A DNA stretch of 64,000 nt from contig NW_003314333.1 in assembly GCF_000143415.4 (NCBI RefSeq), positions 124,001 to 188,000 of the forward strand, in the 5' to 3' direction. Under the pieces are notes generated by a model. The model saw only the letters and a list, made by a program, of their open reading frames with translations, was not told the origin of the DNA and ran no database searches. Both the position numbers and the translations under genes were made by a program. Within the stretch, counting starts at the first letter, position 1, and every line of letters starts with the position of its first letter. The DNA is from Selaginella moellendorffii (taxonomy: Eukaryota; Streptophyta; Lycopodiopsida; Selaginellales; Selaginellaceae). Below are positions 32,501 to 42,464 of this stretch, one piece after another.

Positions 32501-32708
32501 CTGTGGAGAAGCAACTGAAGCAGCGCCCTCCAAAGCAAGCTCCACACATCCGATTCCCAAGTGCACCACCTTTCTCTAGACCTGATACATGGCCTAGAAT
32601 GTTCGAGATCCTGATTGCTGAAAAGGATGGCAAAGGCTTTCAGCAGGTTCTAACTCGGACAGTGAACATGGCGGTCAAATGGATCCCACCCAGGAGAGAG
32701 CTGACAAT
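29594..32708 (+). pseudogene. LINE-type ORF1 relic (DUF4283-like region and zinc knuckle)
   Basis: A start at 29594 opens a basic Ser/Gly/Arg-rich N-terminus, followed by long low-complexity Gln/Glu/Lys-rich stretches in shifting frames (29706-30746, 31339-31988). At 31830-32140 pieces such as LCHRAVIAVFKGKFP, LPHGHGCYIVVFEVEEP and SWAVSFHPWIPRFT resemble the DUF4283 domain of plant LINE ORF1. They are followed by GQIALGLDTVD and VENAAPCYRFCLQPSHSENA, a knuckle-like Cys-His motif (CX3C spacing, not the usual CX2C). ORF1 proteins bind LINE RNA. No ORF2 endonuclease or RT follows, because E1 copy 3 begins at 32709. Many stops. The family call is tentative. Confidence 0.45.
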
Positions 32709-32886
32709 TGTTAGGGCGTGGCGACTGAGAGAGTGAGAGAGAGAGAGGGAATATTCTAGTCCTCAAAATATTCCTCATCTTCTTTGTATAAAACCCTTGC
32801 CCCATAAGGGCAAGGGGGGGCATTTTTGTGAAGTGCATTGAAACATTTCTCATGTTTGAGCGAATGTTGGGGAGGCGCCCCCAACG
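32709..32886 (+). repeat. E1 5' LTR, copy 3
   Basis: Matches the 188-191 bp LTRs at 46114-46301 and 54788-54978 (both minus). Shared landmarks are TGTTAGGGCGTGGC, a GA-rich run, TGTATAAAACCCTTGCC, CATTTCTCATGTTTGAG and the terminal GCCCCCAAC. The extreme 3' end is slightly shortened. Confidence 0.75.
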
Positions 32887-34043
32887 GTGTGATGCGTAGC
32901 ACTTTCTGAGGTGTCATTTCTCTCTTTTTCTTTTGGTTGTAGACATTGGGAACCAATTTCTCATTCGTCTTGCTGTGGTTTTGTTGGATCTTAGGCTTGT
33001 TGGATAGGTCTGGAGCTCCTCTTTCCAGCAAGGTATGGCATTCATCAAGCCGGGCAGTATTTGAAGAGATACACGTTTCTTGGTTCGGTTAGATGAACAT
33101 TTTGGGGTTTTCACTTTCTCGCTTGGATCCTCGGCCCAATTTCTCAAAGTAGTGCATTTGGGCTTGTAAATTTAGCCTAGATATATGAGTAGTGGTGATT
33201 CTTAGCACTAGATTTGGGCAAATTGATGGCATGCAAAAGGATTTTCTTCTCAGGCTAGATTGGGTCATCTCTATAGCAGGAATTCATACTTCTCCGGGAT
33301 TTATTTTGGATGCTATTTGTTTTTAGAGGTTCTCCTAATCCTGGGTTTTCTAAAACTATCAACAGCGCCTTAGTATCGATCCACATTAGTGATATGCACA
33401 TGTTTTTCCACAATATTGGTGTTCTGGGCTACCTCTTCTTGGATTTCAAGGAATGTTGAGGCAGCTTCTTCACAAATTCTTGCGATAGAGGGTAGACGGG
33501 GCTCAGCCCTTTCCAACGAGCCAACCTACAATCAAAATGGGGAAGGATCGTGACCAGAGGACTCATTTTTCTCTTTTGGGCTAAACTTTGTTGAGGGTTC
33601 CTTGGGAATGAAGCAATCTTCAAGGAACAAGTAGGCGTAAGAACAGGAACAGGAGTTGGTGTAAGAATAAGAACAAGAGGAGCAAGAACAAGAGTTGGCG
33701 TAGGAACAGGGACAATAGGGGCAGGCGTAGGGATAGGAGTTGATGTTAGAGCAGGTGCAAGAGTAGGAGCGAGAGTAGGGGGTTACTGGTTACAAGTTAT
33801 AAGTCCCTAGTTACTGGTTATTAGCTACTAGTTACTGGCTACTCCAATGGCTACTCCAGCAGCTACTTTGGCGATTACCCCATGGGTCAACGGTTATGTG
33901 TGCTTGAGGCCTACATCTCCTTCCATTTTGACCTTATTTCTCTTTGTCATAGGCACTTTGGGCAGCTTGAGCACAAGTCTACAATCTTCTTGCTCCTGTC
34001 AACCTAGTTGCCTTGACCAGGCATTTGTAGTGTTCAGAGTATT

Positions 34044-35490
34044 TGATGTCGTTACAAACTAGACATATGACAAATTGGCACCCTTTTACCATACCTCAAG
34101 GCCCTAAAGTATGGAGTAAACTTTCTAACATCCAAAGGCAGCTTAGGTACTACACTGCACCTTCTCGAGCCGAGTCCTCTTCATCCTCGGCAGATTCTAG
34201 TGTAGATCTAGGAGTTATGGTGCAGCCACCTTTAGCTCGACTTCAACTCCATGTTTTGTAGAAAGGGAGTGATCTGCCGACCTTCTCGGGTATTGCAACA
34301 GTCTCTCCAACATCACATATCAGTCGCTTTGATTACTACTGCACCACAAACATGATCGTCGATAATGATCATATGTGCCGCGACTTCTTGCAGTCTCTCA
34401 AAGGCAAAACAGCAACTTGGGCAGATTCTCTCCTCCCAGAGGACCGGACAGACTTCCAGACACTACCTGCTTCTTTTAGAGAATGTTTCGTAGAAGAAAA
34501 ACCCACAAATCAGCTACTTGTCGACCTCTTTTCATTCCGGCAGGGTGCTCATGAGTCTGTTCTTGACTATATCACCTGGTTTCAACCATACTAGAAGCAG
34601 TGTTGGAATCGCAAAGTGGTCCAAGATGAGCAACAGGGGATCATGGCATTCACAGCAGGTCTTCGTGGGAACTTGTAGAGGAAACTTCTTGAGAAGACAT
34701 TCAGGTCTTGTCGCAAGGCATTTTTATTTGCCACGAAGTTGGAAAGAGAGCTTCTTGTCGACCTGGGGATTGCTAGAGTTGATTTCGACCTAGCCATAAC
34801 CCCGTCAGAGTCACCTTTTGCAGCTATTCACCTGTCCACACCAAAGTCTATCACTATTGAGCATACACCTCCGGCTATTGAAAAATTTGCCAACAAGATG
34901 TGGCAGCTGAAGGAGATCATTCTTCAGCAACAATCACACCATGACAAACTGCTCTAGGAGCTAGTGGAGTCCCAGAAAGAGGCTGCTACAGCTCAAGAAT
35001 GCAGATTTAAGTCCATTGGTGCACTCATTGGGAAATGAACACACAAAACATGCAGTGCTGCTTCAAGCGTCACCTTGAGCTTTGGCCTCCATCTTCTCAA
35101 CATGTCCAACAACATCCCTTCGGTGATAATTCCTCATCGTCTCGGGGTCCAGAGACATATCAAAAGCAGTTGGAGTGACAACCAATTGAGGCAGCCCCTT
35201 CGTCAAACAAAGGCAAAGCACCAGCCTCATTGGTCAACACAATTTTGGTAGTCGAGGAACTCTATAGGCAACAGCAGCAAACCACAGCCACTCGAGCCCA
35301 AGCGAAGAAGAAGGCAACTGCTCAGCCTGGCATCGATCCCCTAGCGTTGGTTGAGAGTGAACCTCTATCAACACCAAATCCAGTGACACAAAGGGTGGCT
35401 TGTAAGCTCCCTTTCAAGTCACTACTCTCTTCTCCTCCTGAGATCTCACCAACAACTATTCCTGTTCTGGAGCCAATTCTTCAATAGCTG
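34044..35490 (+). pseudogene. E1 copy 3 gag
   Basis: Begins HMTNWHPFTIPQGPKVWSKL, passes a Ser-rich segment, HISRFDYYCTTNMIV, then CRDFLQSLKGKTATWADSLL and the KPTNQLLVDLFSF block, and ends in the Gln-rich EELYRQQQQTTATRAQAKKK region. Stops at about 34258, 34591 and 34956 and a frame change break it. It is the best guide to the reading frame of copy 1. There is no zinc knuckle. Confidence 0.75.
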
Positions 35491-36015
35491 ATTGACACTC
35501 CCATCACCTTTTCGCTCTGAGACATGTTGTGTCTTGTCCCGGGATTTGGCCAGTGTTTAGAGGAGTTTGCATGGTCAGGAACACCAGAGAGCACTCTCAA
35601 GAGGACTTCTCAAGATGTGCACATTGTCGACATGACAAGATACGGTGGAGATCTTGGTCCATTCTTCGTCCTGGTGTAGATTGGTACTTCTTCTTGTAAG
35701 GTGGATGCTTTGGCTGACTCTGGTTCTGGAAGCAACATTATCTCTCTCGAAGCTACCCTTTTGGCACAGCTATAGATCACTAAGAGCTCCTCCATCGTGC
35801 TCAAGACCTTCGCCAACCACACCGTTCCTCCAGCAGGAGTCACAGCCCATTGCACCATTGACAATGCACAACGCAACATGGAAATTAGTGATGAAACCCA
35901 TAGTGCCACCTTTCTCAACAACCATGGCAGAGCTCTTTCTCAGCAAGCCTAGTAGGCTCAGACTAAGATGGCCTCCACACCATACTTTCCTCCTGAGCTC
36001 ACAGAGGTTTTTCCT
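35491..36015 (+). pseudogene. E1 copy 3 protease, internally deleted
   Basis: Contains MTRYGGDLGPFFV, ADSGSGSNIISLEA (catalytic Asp present) and the FANHTVPPA flap segment. It then jumps to VTAHCTIDN, missing about 100 bp that copies 1 and 4 have (GVKVSVQGVIS ... SIILG). TAG stops interrupt it. Confidence 0.75.
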
Positions 36016-36121
36016 GGTTGGCAGTGGAGTCGACCATCCATATGAACGGTGGTGTTAAGGATGTGTGGTTTGGAGAGGGAGTTCAACCTCCAGTTGTTAT
36101 GCTCTCTATTACATCTTTGAA

Positions 36122-36796
36122 TGTAGCACACCTTATCTCTCTCCCCTTAAGCCAACTGGAAAAGGCGCAATTGCTTGATGAAAGAGCCCTTAGTGGCTAT
36201 TTTATCCCCATTTATCCCTCAAGGTTCCAAGGATCCACTGTAACAGTATATCCAAATCTCATCCCATGATCACATGCGTTACACTCACCCCCCCTTTCAG
36301 AGATGTCAATGTCCTTATTGACTATTGACTAATAATCCCTATTGAGCCAAGGGGAATCAGCACCTCCATTTCCGCACTAAATCTACCAATCCTTCCATTG
36401 TGTAGACCAGCTATTCCATGTGAGGCAACTAGTCATCCACCCGTACCGCAGTCCCACGGTGGATACCTTCGTCCGTGGATACTCCACACAAGAGGAAGGA
36501 CGTATGTATGGATGCCCAATACGTACGATTTCAAATTTAGGGGTAGGAATATACTTTGTTCAAGGGTATATTATATTTTTAAGTAGCCACTAATCAATGA
36601 GAATCGAACCCATGCCATTTGCTCCGATACCAACTATAACGCACCTTATCTCTCTCCCCTTAAGTCAACTGAAAAAGGGGCAATTGCTTGATGAGAGAGC
36701 CCTTAGTGGCTATTTTATCCCCATTTATCCCTCAAGGTTCTAAGGATCCACGGTGATAGTATATCCAAATTTCATCTCATGATTACATGTGTTACA
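36122..36796 (-). mobile_element. Complete TRIM element (675 bp) with target duplication TTGAA
   Basis: On the minus strand: 5' LTR 36796-36635 (162 bp), then a primer-binding site TTGGTATCGGAGC matching the initiator-Met tRNA type, followed by a tRNA B-box-like GGTTCGATTC; internal region; polypurine tract AAAGGGGGGGTGAG (36284-36297); 3' LTR 36283-36122 (162 bp). TTGAA flanks both sides (36117-36121 and 36797-36801). There is no coding capacity, so it must use another element's enzymes. Confidence 0.9.
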
Positions 36797-36884
36797 TTGA
36801 AGCAGGCTTGTTGTAATGAAAAAGCACTTTCAAGTTACTGCTATTTATTCTTGACTTGGGGGACCAAGGCATGTGTGGGGGAGA

Positions 36885-37130
36885 AGTAAAAGTATGGGAT
36901 GTACTCAACGAGTTTTTTTATGTTTTTCCATCTGAACTTCCTTATGAGTTGCCTCCATTATGAGGTGTGGAGCATGGGATTATGTTGGAGCGGGGGACAT
37001 AACCAATTTACAGGTGTTCATTTCGGTTAAGTTATGTGGAGGAGCAAGAAGTTTAACGAAAAGTCAAAAAGTTATTTGAGTTTGGATTTATTTAGCCAAG
37101 TAAGTCTCCATTTGGTGCTTTTAGTGAGAC
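36885..37130 (+). pseudogene. Ty3/gypsy RT N-terminal relic
   Basis: The broken frame reads WDVLNEFFYVFPSELPYELP, GVEHGIMLE, then VEEQEV, KLFEFGFI and PSKSPFGAF, the standard lead-in to a Ty3 RT. It has at least three stops and no RT core follows, because the minus-strand element begins at about 37150. Confidence 0.65.
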
Positions 37131-37149
37131 ACATTTAATACTCCACTTT

Positions 37150-38470
37150 ATCTCTAGATCCACCTTCACAAACTATGGCATTCCAAGACTGAGATCCATA
37201 CAATGGATATTCGTGAGATAAAAAGTCTCCTCAAGTGTGGTTTTGCTAACCAACACTTCCAACCCCACTACAGAAGTATCAAAATGCTGAGCAGAGGTAA
37301 CTACACCTTCCACCATATATGGAAGAACGCCTTGTGTCACTAGGCCATGCTCCACAACAAATTTTGCTAAAACAAAGTTGTCATCACTCCCATTGTCCAA
37401 TAAAATCTGCACTAGACCGCCATGGAACACACCCTCTAGCATTAAAGCTGATTTACGAGTATCCTCGAGCTCCATCTTGTTCCACACACAGTTGAGTTGA
37501 TGAGCAACGATTGAAAGCCTCTTCCTACGACTAGAATGGTTGTCCCCATCATCTTCAAGCTACAAAGTTTACAACTTTTTAATATCTGACTTACCATCAA
37601 TAGAAGATTGGCCATTCTTCTTGCCCTATTGCTTGTTCTTCAACTGTGGACAATCAGCCTTGTAGTGTCTAAGCTCGCTGTAATGATGACAGCCTTATCT
37701 ATAATTCTTCACAAAGAACTTTTGCTTCTTTGACCCTTTTGCATCTACAGTACTCACCACAGACTTCAACTTGTGATGCTTGTTACTATCCTTGTGTCCA
37801 CAATGATCATCATGATGATTCTCAACAAAAGGACTTAGTGAACGCTTGCGAGACTTGTGTTTGTCATTGTCAAGTTAATGAGCCATATCAAAGAGCTCCT
37901 CAAAATTGTTTGTAGGCTGAGAATAACACAAGTGTTGCTGCATGCTCTTGTTATAAAGGCCATCAATGAAGTAGGACTTATTCTGATTTGGATCCTTCAT
38001 TGGAACACTACTAATCGAGTGAGTAAGCTTCTCAATATAGTATTTTCCCTTGTTGGAAATGTCGAAGTTTGGTGCAAGCTTTCTTCATATTGTAATAAGG
38101 GGAAAAACATAAATGGAAAGCAACCTCAAACTCATCCATAGTAGACACTGGTGGTTTCTTATCCGCAACACGAGACTCCTCAAGCCAATTCCACCACTGA
38201 AATCCCACATCACGTGAAACCATTGGAATAGCCACTAAAGCCTTTGCATCTAGAGTTCCCCTAGCAGCAAAGAACTTCTTCACATTAGCTAGCCAAGTGA
38301 GACACTCGTCCACACCACCATCATTGGAAAAGGTTGGAAGCTTAAGTCGATCTACCAAAGAAGGCTTACTTAGAGTGCTATTACGTCCAGCCTCGAGTGC
38401 CTCAACACGCCCATGCATGGTATCCATCATGCCATGCATCTCATCTTGCATCTCTTGTTGATTTCAGTTA
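37150..38470 (-). pseudogene. Ty3/gypsy gag and protease relic
   Basis: Minus-strand gag (38451-38032) contains KLPTFSNDGGVDECLTWL, FQWWNWLEESR and FEVAFHLCFSPYY, the retrotransposon gag core. A broken zinc-knuckle region near 37640 and a protease (37487-37173) with ILLDNGSDDNFVLAKFV follow; the usual DSG reads DNG. No RT follows. Confidence 0.75.
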
Positions 38471-38597
38471 AGGGCTTGCAACTCATGAACAACATCTTAA
38501 ATGGTCCAAACCTTCGCAACTCCATCGGCACCATCATTAGCACTACCATTGACAATAGGATTCTAGCATTTAGCTTGGTTAGCTATCACATCCAACT

Positions 38598-38764
38598 GCT
38601 CTAATACTAATGTTATGATTTGGCACAAAAAGACAAAGATATAGTCTTCCTAGACTACACTACACCTCCTCTTGAGGTTCTTCACCATCCAACCACCTCT
38701 AAGTTACCTCAAAAGCTCCACTGTGGCACCACTCTATTGTTAGGTTAAATCCCTTACACTAACA
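38598..38764 (-). mobile_element. Primer-binding site and LTR end of the preceding element
   Basis: On the minus strand CATAACA ends at 38611 and is followed by TTAGTATTAGAGC, a variant of the initiator-Met tRNA binding site. The LTR may start near 38764 (TGTTAGTGTAAGGG on the minus strand), giving only about 154 bp; this start is a guess. 38765-39260 shows no gene, apart from the 3' flank shared with methyltransferase-like copy A at 39029-39075. Confidence 0.5.
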
Positions 38765-39634
38765 TGCCTTAATGTACCCTTGAGCCTCTCTTTGACTGAC
38801 ATTGACCATGTGGTCAAAGCTGGCGCCTAACATTATGGGACAAAATTTGTTTGTGGGATTAATTGGAGAGAGCTGCTTAAAGCTCTAGAGTCCACTGTGA
38901 ACAATCCCAAAGCTCTTAAGCAATATATACCCCTATAACAGCATGTCTTGTAAAGTGGCCTATGTAGCATAAGATCATTCTTCTTACTAAGCTAAGAAGG
39001 GTAAATGATGTTTACTTCCTCTTTAGGGTCTGGGTAGTTTTTGAGTTGAACTCAAGTCAATGAAAGTCAACAAAAGTCAAAGGAAGTCAATACAATCCCC
39101 TAACTAGCAAAAGTTTAATGGCACTACCTTAGTTCATCTCAAACTAAGAATTTTTAACTTAAAATTTAGGTGTTTAAGATATTTCATAAGCTTATGTAGA
39201 TTATTGGTTTGACACTAATCTTTTAGTCTATAAAGAAAGAAAATAATATATTAAACAACATAATTAATATTAAAATGAACATATTTAGTTTCCATGTCAA
39301 GAAAGGCAGAAATGGGTATAGTGAAATGCTCCTTCACTATAGGCTCGTGTTGTATGTAATGTTGTGCCATGCATTTAGCATAAATAGGTAAGTGAAAATT
39401 GACTTTGATCCATATGATCATCCATATCATCAGGATCAAATGTGTGGACTAAAACACCATGTGTGACGTGTGAACCTAATGACATAGAAACATTTGAGAA
39501 TAAATATTATATATTACTTCAAACACTAACATCATCTATCTCAAAATCTCCCAAGAATATCCTTAAAGGCACTCTTTTTCTCAAGTGCAAAAACAGCTCA
39601 GCCTATCTCTTTTGCTATTTGCACCATCGACCCA

Positions 39635-39717
39635 ACCCACCACAATGGAAGTGGATGTGGAAGGTGTAGCGAAGTTGTTCTTCAAACAAGTGGTTCGAGT
39701 GCAGGGAAGGCCAGAAG
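39635..39717 (+). mobile_element. 83 bp piece of Ty3 integrase inserted in methyltransferase-like copy B
   Basis: ACCCACCACAA ... GCAGGGAAGGCCAGAAG matches 19496-19577 in the integrase relic. It lies exactly between the two halves of the motif I region that are contiguous in copy A (27055-27061 junction). It has no terminal features of its own, so filler DNA copied during break repair is a likely origin. Confidence 0.7.
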
Positions 39718-40115
39718 AGAATCCTACTATAGCATCAAGCACAATCCCCTTTGGCAGAAAAAATAACTCCAACAAGATTTGCATGGCCATGACCGAACAG
39801 TGTTCAATAGCCAGGGAACGTTGGGTGAAGAACTTCCAAGTCAATCACATTTGAGATGATATCTGTAGAGTTGTCACATCCTGGCAAAGCAAGAGCAGCA
39901 TACTTGTCATCTCGTCTGGCCTTACAGCAATTCCCAATGTGGCAGCATGGTAGTTCCAGGAATAAACCTAGAAAAAATAATGAATAGAGTTAATTTGTAA
40001 ATAAAGAAGTCACTCACCTTCCACTTCTGTGTTTTTTGTGTCCACCACCATACTCAAAAGAAGGCAGGTAGATGAAAACTCCACAAATCCATCATTGTTG
40101 TTGGCCAAGTGTATG

Positions 40116-40989
40116 GTTGGTCCCGACTGTTCCGAACGCTGACCTGCTGACCAGCTGACCGTGGTTATCGACTGGCTGTGAAAATGCTAAACGGCCAAAC
40201 GGTTCACAAAATATTTTTGATAAAAAAACACATTTTTAGTAAAACCACATTAATAAAAGTTAGAAAACTAAAGCATTAAACCAAACCAAACCAACTACTA
40301 CTCATTTTCTTCAACATTTTTGGCAAGTCCTTTGACATCTCTAGCATTTTTCTCAACAATTACATCCTCATTTGGAAGATCTTCTTCGGCTAAATCTTCT
40401 ATACCAAGAGATTCAAACCTAGCTAACATACATTTTTCCACAATAATTACATTTTCAATGCCCAGCTCCTTTGCTGGAAGCATAAGAAGTGAGCTTGGTA
40501 ACATGGGACCATGCCCAATCAGGTGCCATTGCTCAATTGTGCCAGAATCACTAGAATCAAATGGAATCATAATTTCCATTTTAGGGCAAAAATTTCAAGC
40601 ATCACGGACTGGGCGATTTGTGAGGCCTCAGCGAGCTGCTCCACGCTCAATCAAAAGCAGAGGCTGACCAACTAGAGAGTGTCGCCTTGTAGAGCTCGGT
40701 ACGCACGCAGCTCCTATAGGCTATAGCCCTCTTTCTCAGATTCTATGTAGGCTTGCTGGGCTGGGCATTCGTGGATGGATGGATCGCTCCATAGCAGTAG
40801 GAGAACAGCAAAGTAGTGGAGATGCAATGGCGATGGCGATAGCCACAGCAGCATCAGAAATCTAGCCCCTGCCAGCATGATCACCATTTTTTTCGCCGAA
40901 CAGAATCACCAAATGGAGCTGTCCGACTGCATTCTGCCAACCGCGTTCGGCGGTGGTCGGGATTCCGGCTGAACACAATCAGGACCAAC
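40116..40989. mobile_element. Candidate DNA transposon (874 bp) with terminal inverted repeats
   Basis: Left end GTTGGTCCCGACTGTTC; right end, read inverted, GTTGGTCCTGATTGTGTTC. TATG lies at both borders (40112-40115, 40990-40993) as a possible 4 bp duplication. A longer near-repeat, TGGCCAAGTGTRTG, also flanks both sides (40102-40115, 40992-41005). Homology to copy A stops and resumes at these borders. It is too short for a transposase, so it would be non-autonomous. Class uncertain. Confidence 0.6.
40298..40579 (-). CDS. Unrecognised small ORF inside the inverted-repeat element
   Basis: 93 codons, acidic (ESLGIEDLAEEDLPNEDVIV), with an intact frame from ATG 40579 to the stop at 40298. No known domain. 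It may be a captured host gene fragment or chance. It is the only coding-like stretch in the element. Confidence 0.25.
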   Translation of the reverse strand: MEIMIPFDSSDSGTIEQWHLIGHGPMLPSSLLMLPAKELGIENVIIVEKCMLARFESLGIEDLAEEDLPNEDVIVEKNARDVKGLAKNVEENE

Positions 40990-41639
40990 TATGGCCAAGT
41001 GTGTGAGAAGGCCTTCCCATATTAAAGAGCGAGGAAGGATCATGACAACCACACCCTCATATGTTATGAAGCTACTCACAACTTATAAGGCTTGGGAAAT
41101 GTGTTAGACTTGCAACACATTCCATGATGGAGTATCCCTATGCGGTGGTGACATCCCATCAGGAAGATTGAAAAAGATGAAATTGATCTTCTCATAAGGC
41201 ATGAGCTGACTTAAGCTATGGATCCACTGATCAAGCATGTAGAGCTCCCGATTAGTAGCATCTAAAAGCTGCGTATAATCTCCAATGAGAACAACAACTT
41301 CTCCAATATTGGCTGTTGGGGATAGAGGGCAAACTTGCAAAAATAATTATTAGAACTAGAAGTTAGAAATAAAATTCATGCTTACTAATATATTTGTGCA
41401 TAGCTGCAGAGGAGAGCTCTTCCAAGTTGTTGTTGTAGCCATACTTAAGGATGGGAAGAACGTCTTAGTCCATTGAGAAGACTAGTAGCTACTCTCTACA
41501 ATGTAAAAAAAAGTGAAGTAAAAAATGTTTTAAAAAATGTTCCAAATCAAAGTCTTTACTCTCATCAAAGGCTTTATCAACCAAGTTTTACTTATTTAGT
41601 CTCTATAAAGCCATAGAGTCCAGTTTTGATATGCTCAAA

Positions 41640-41830
41640 ATTAGAAAAGAGCAAAAGAAGGCCAAACTGAAGCTCGAGTCTGTATCTGTGGTGGTCCATG
41701 TAGTCAAGGTCCCTAATCGGGAGTTTGAGGGACTCAGGGAGGTACATGTTCTATCACTCTAGGCCAAGTGATGCTAGAGCCACATTGGTGGTTTCCAAGT
41801 CCATTCATCTTCACCAACCTCACTTCCAAG
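41640..41830 (+). repeat. Coding-like repeat, first copy (inverted partner at 44420-44660)
   Basis: Translates to KLKLESVSVVVHVVKV and REFEGLREVHV. The partner on the minus strand gives KLKLESVSIMVHVVEVSGG and EFKGLMEVHIPLLLDKW. The protein-level similarity suggests an old coding sequence of unknown type. Confidence 0.5.
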
Positions 41831-42464
41831 TCTAAAGAACTACCAAAGAGCATATTCCTAGGTGATTTTCATTCGTTTCCTCTTTTTACCAGCATGTCCA
41901 CTTTGGATGCTAGTGCAACAATCAATCAGGACCAGACCTTTGAGATTGTTGCCCGAGCCGACAGGTTCTTATCATTGAACGTCCTGGTGCAGCAAGCCTT
42001 CCAGATCTCTACTAAAGTACATCCTGGGAGTGTATAGTAGATAGTGTCATTTAGCTTCCACCATTGATGAGGTGATGTGTGGTTATTTATAATGTCTCAA
42101 GGCACGCTTGGCAGGCTTTGTGGAAGGCAATTTGAAATTTTCACATCCTATGTTTTGAAACATCCAAGCTATAGAAGGCTTTGATCTAGTCGCAGTTGTT
42201 GGCCGTTTAGTGCTCTTGGATCATGGTATCAGCCTCTACATATGTGCACAGGCCCGCTTTGTGTAGGTCCCTGTAGGTTTGGTCCAAGCCTCTATCTTCC
42301 AATTCACTTAGCATTTTTACCTTGACCTGGAACCATTTGCTAAGGAAAATTGGCTGTTGGTCCAGTTGTTCCTTGATCTGCAGCTGTTTGCATTATAATT
42401 TGGACTTAAGTTGATACTAGACCTTGAAAAGCTTCCCCGTGGGAAGTTTAATTCTTGTTGTGTG
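41831..42464. other. Unassigned
   Basis: A 90-codon open frame (41768-42037) resembles nothing I know. No other structure is seen. Confidence 0.3.

Larger units (their letters stand above)
32709..36050 (+). mobile_element. E1 copy 3: 5' LTR, leader, gag and broken protease, truncated
   Basis: Starts with the E1 LTR (TGTTAGGGCGTGG at 32709; about 178 bp to 32886) with a TATA-like TTGTATAAAACCC. The leader (32887-34040) aligns with 54787-53600 of copy 4. Gag at 34044-35490 keeps the capsid motifs, with TAG for Trp near 34591. The protease (35490-35960) keeps DSGSGSNIIS but has an internal deletion around 35840. Homology ends near 36040 shortly after YFPPELTE, so aRNH, RT and IN are missing. 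It was joined to or inserted into the LINE relic at its 5' side; no target duplication can be tested. Confidence 0.8.
39262..41345 (-). pseudogene. DNA methyltransferase-like gene, copy B, broken by two insertions
   Basis: Same gene as copy A but more decayed. From the N-side on the minus strand: VVVLIGDYTQLLDA (41290), INFIFFNLPDGMSPP and RDTPSWNV (41180-41115), ITYEGVVVMILPRS, a splice at about 40013 with a 50 bp intron, YSWNYHAATLGIAVRPDEM, AMQILLELFFLPKGIVLDAI (39780-39725), then after an 83 bp insertion GSMVQIAKEIG and AVFALEKKSAF, and a terminal exon near 39390-39262 matching the last exon of copy A. An 874 bp inverted-repeat element (40116-40989) splits the domain. The [D/N]LPDG motif is kept in both copies. 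Confidence 0.65.

Noticed and set aside
36595-36634. tRNA gene or SINE suggested by the B-box-like GGTTCGATTC
   Set aside because: No A box or cloverleaf; it lies at the primer-binding end of a TRIM with matching LTRs and a target duplication.
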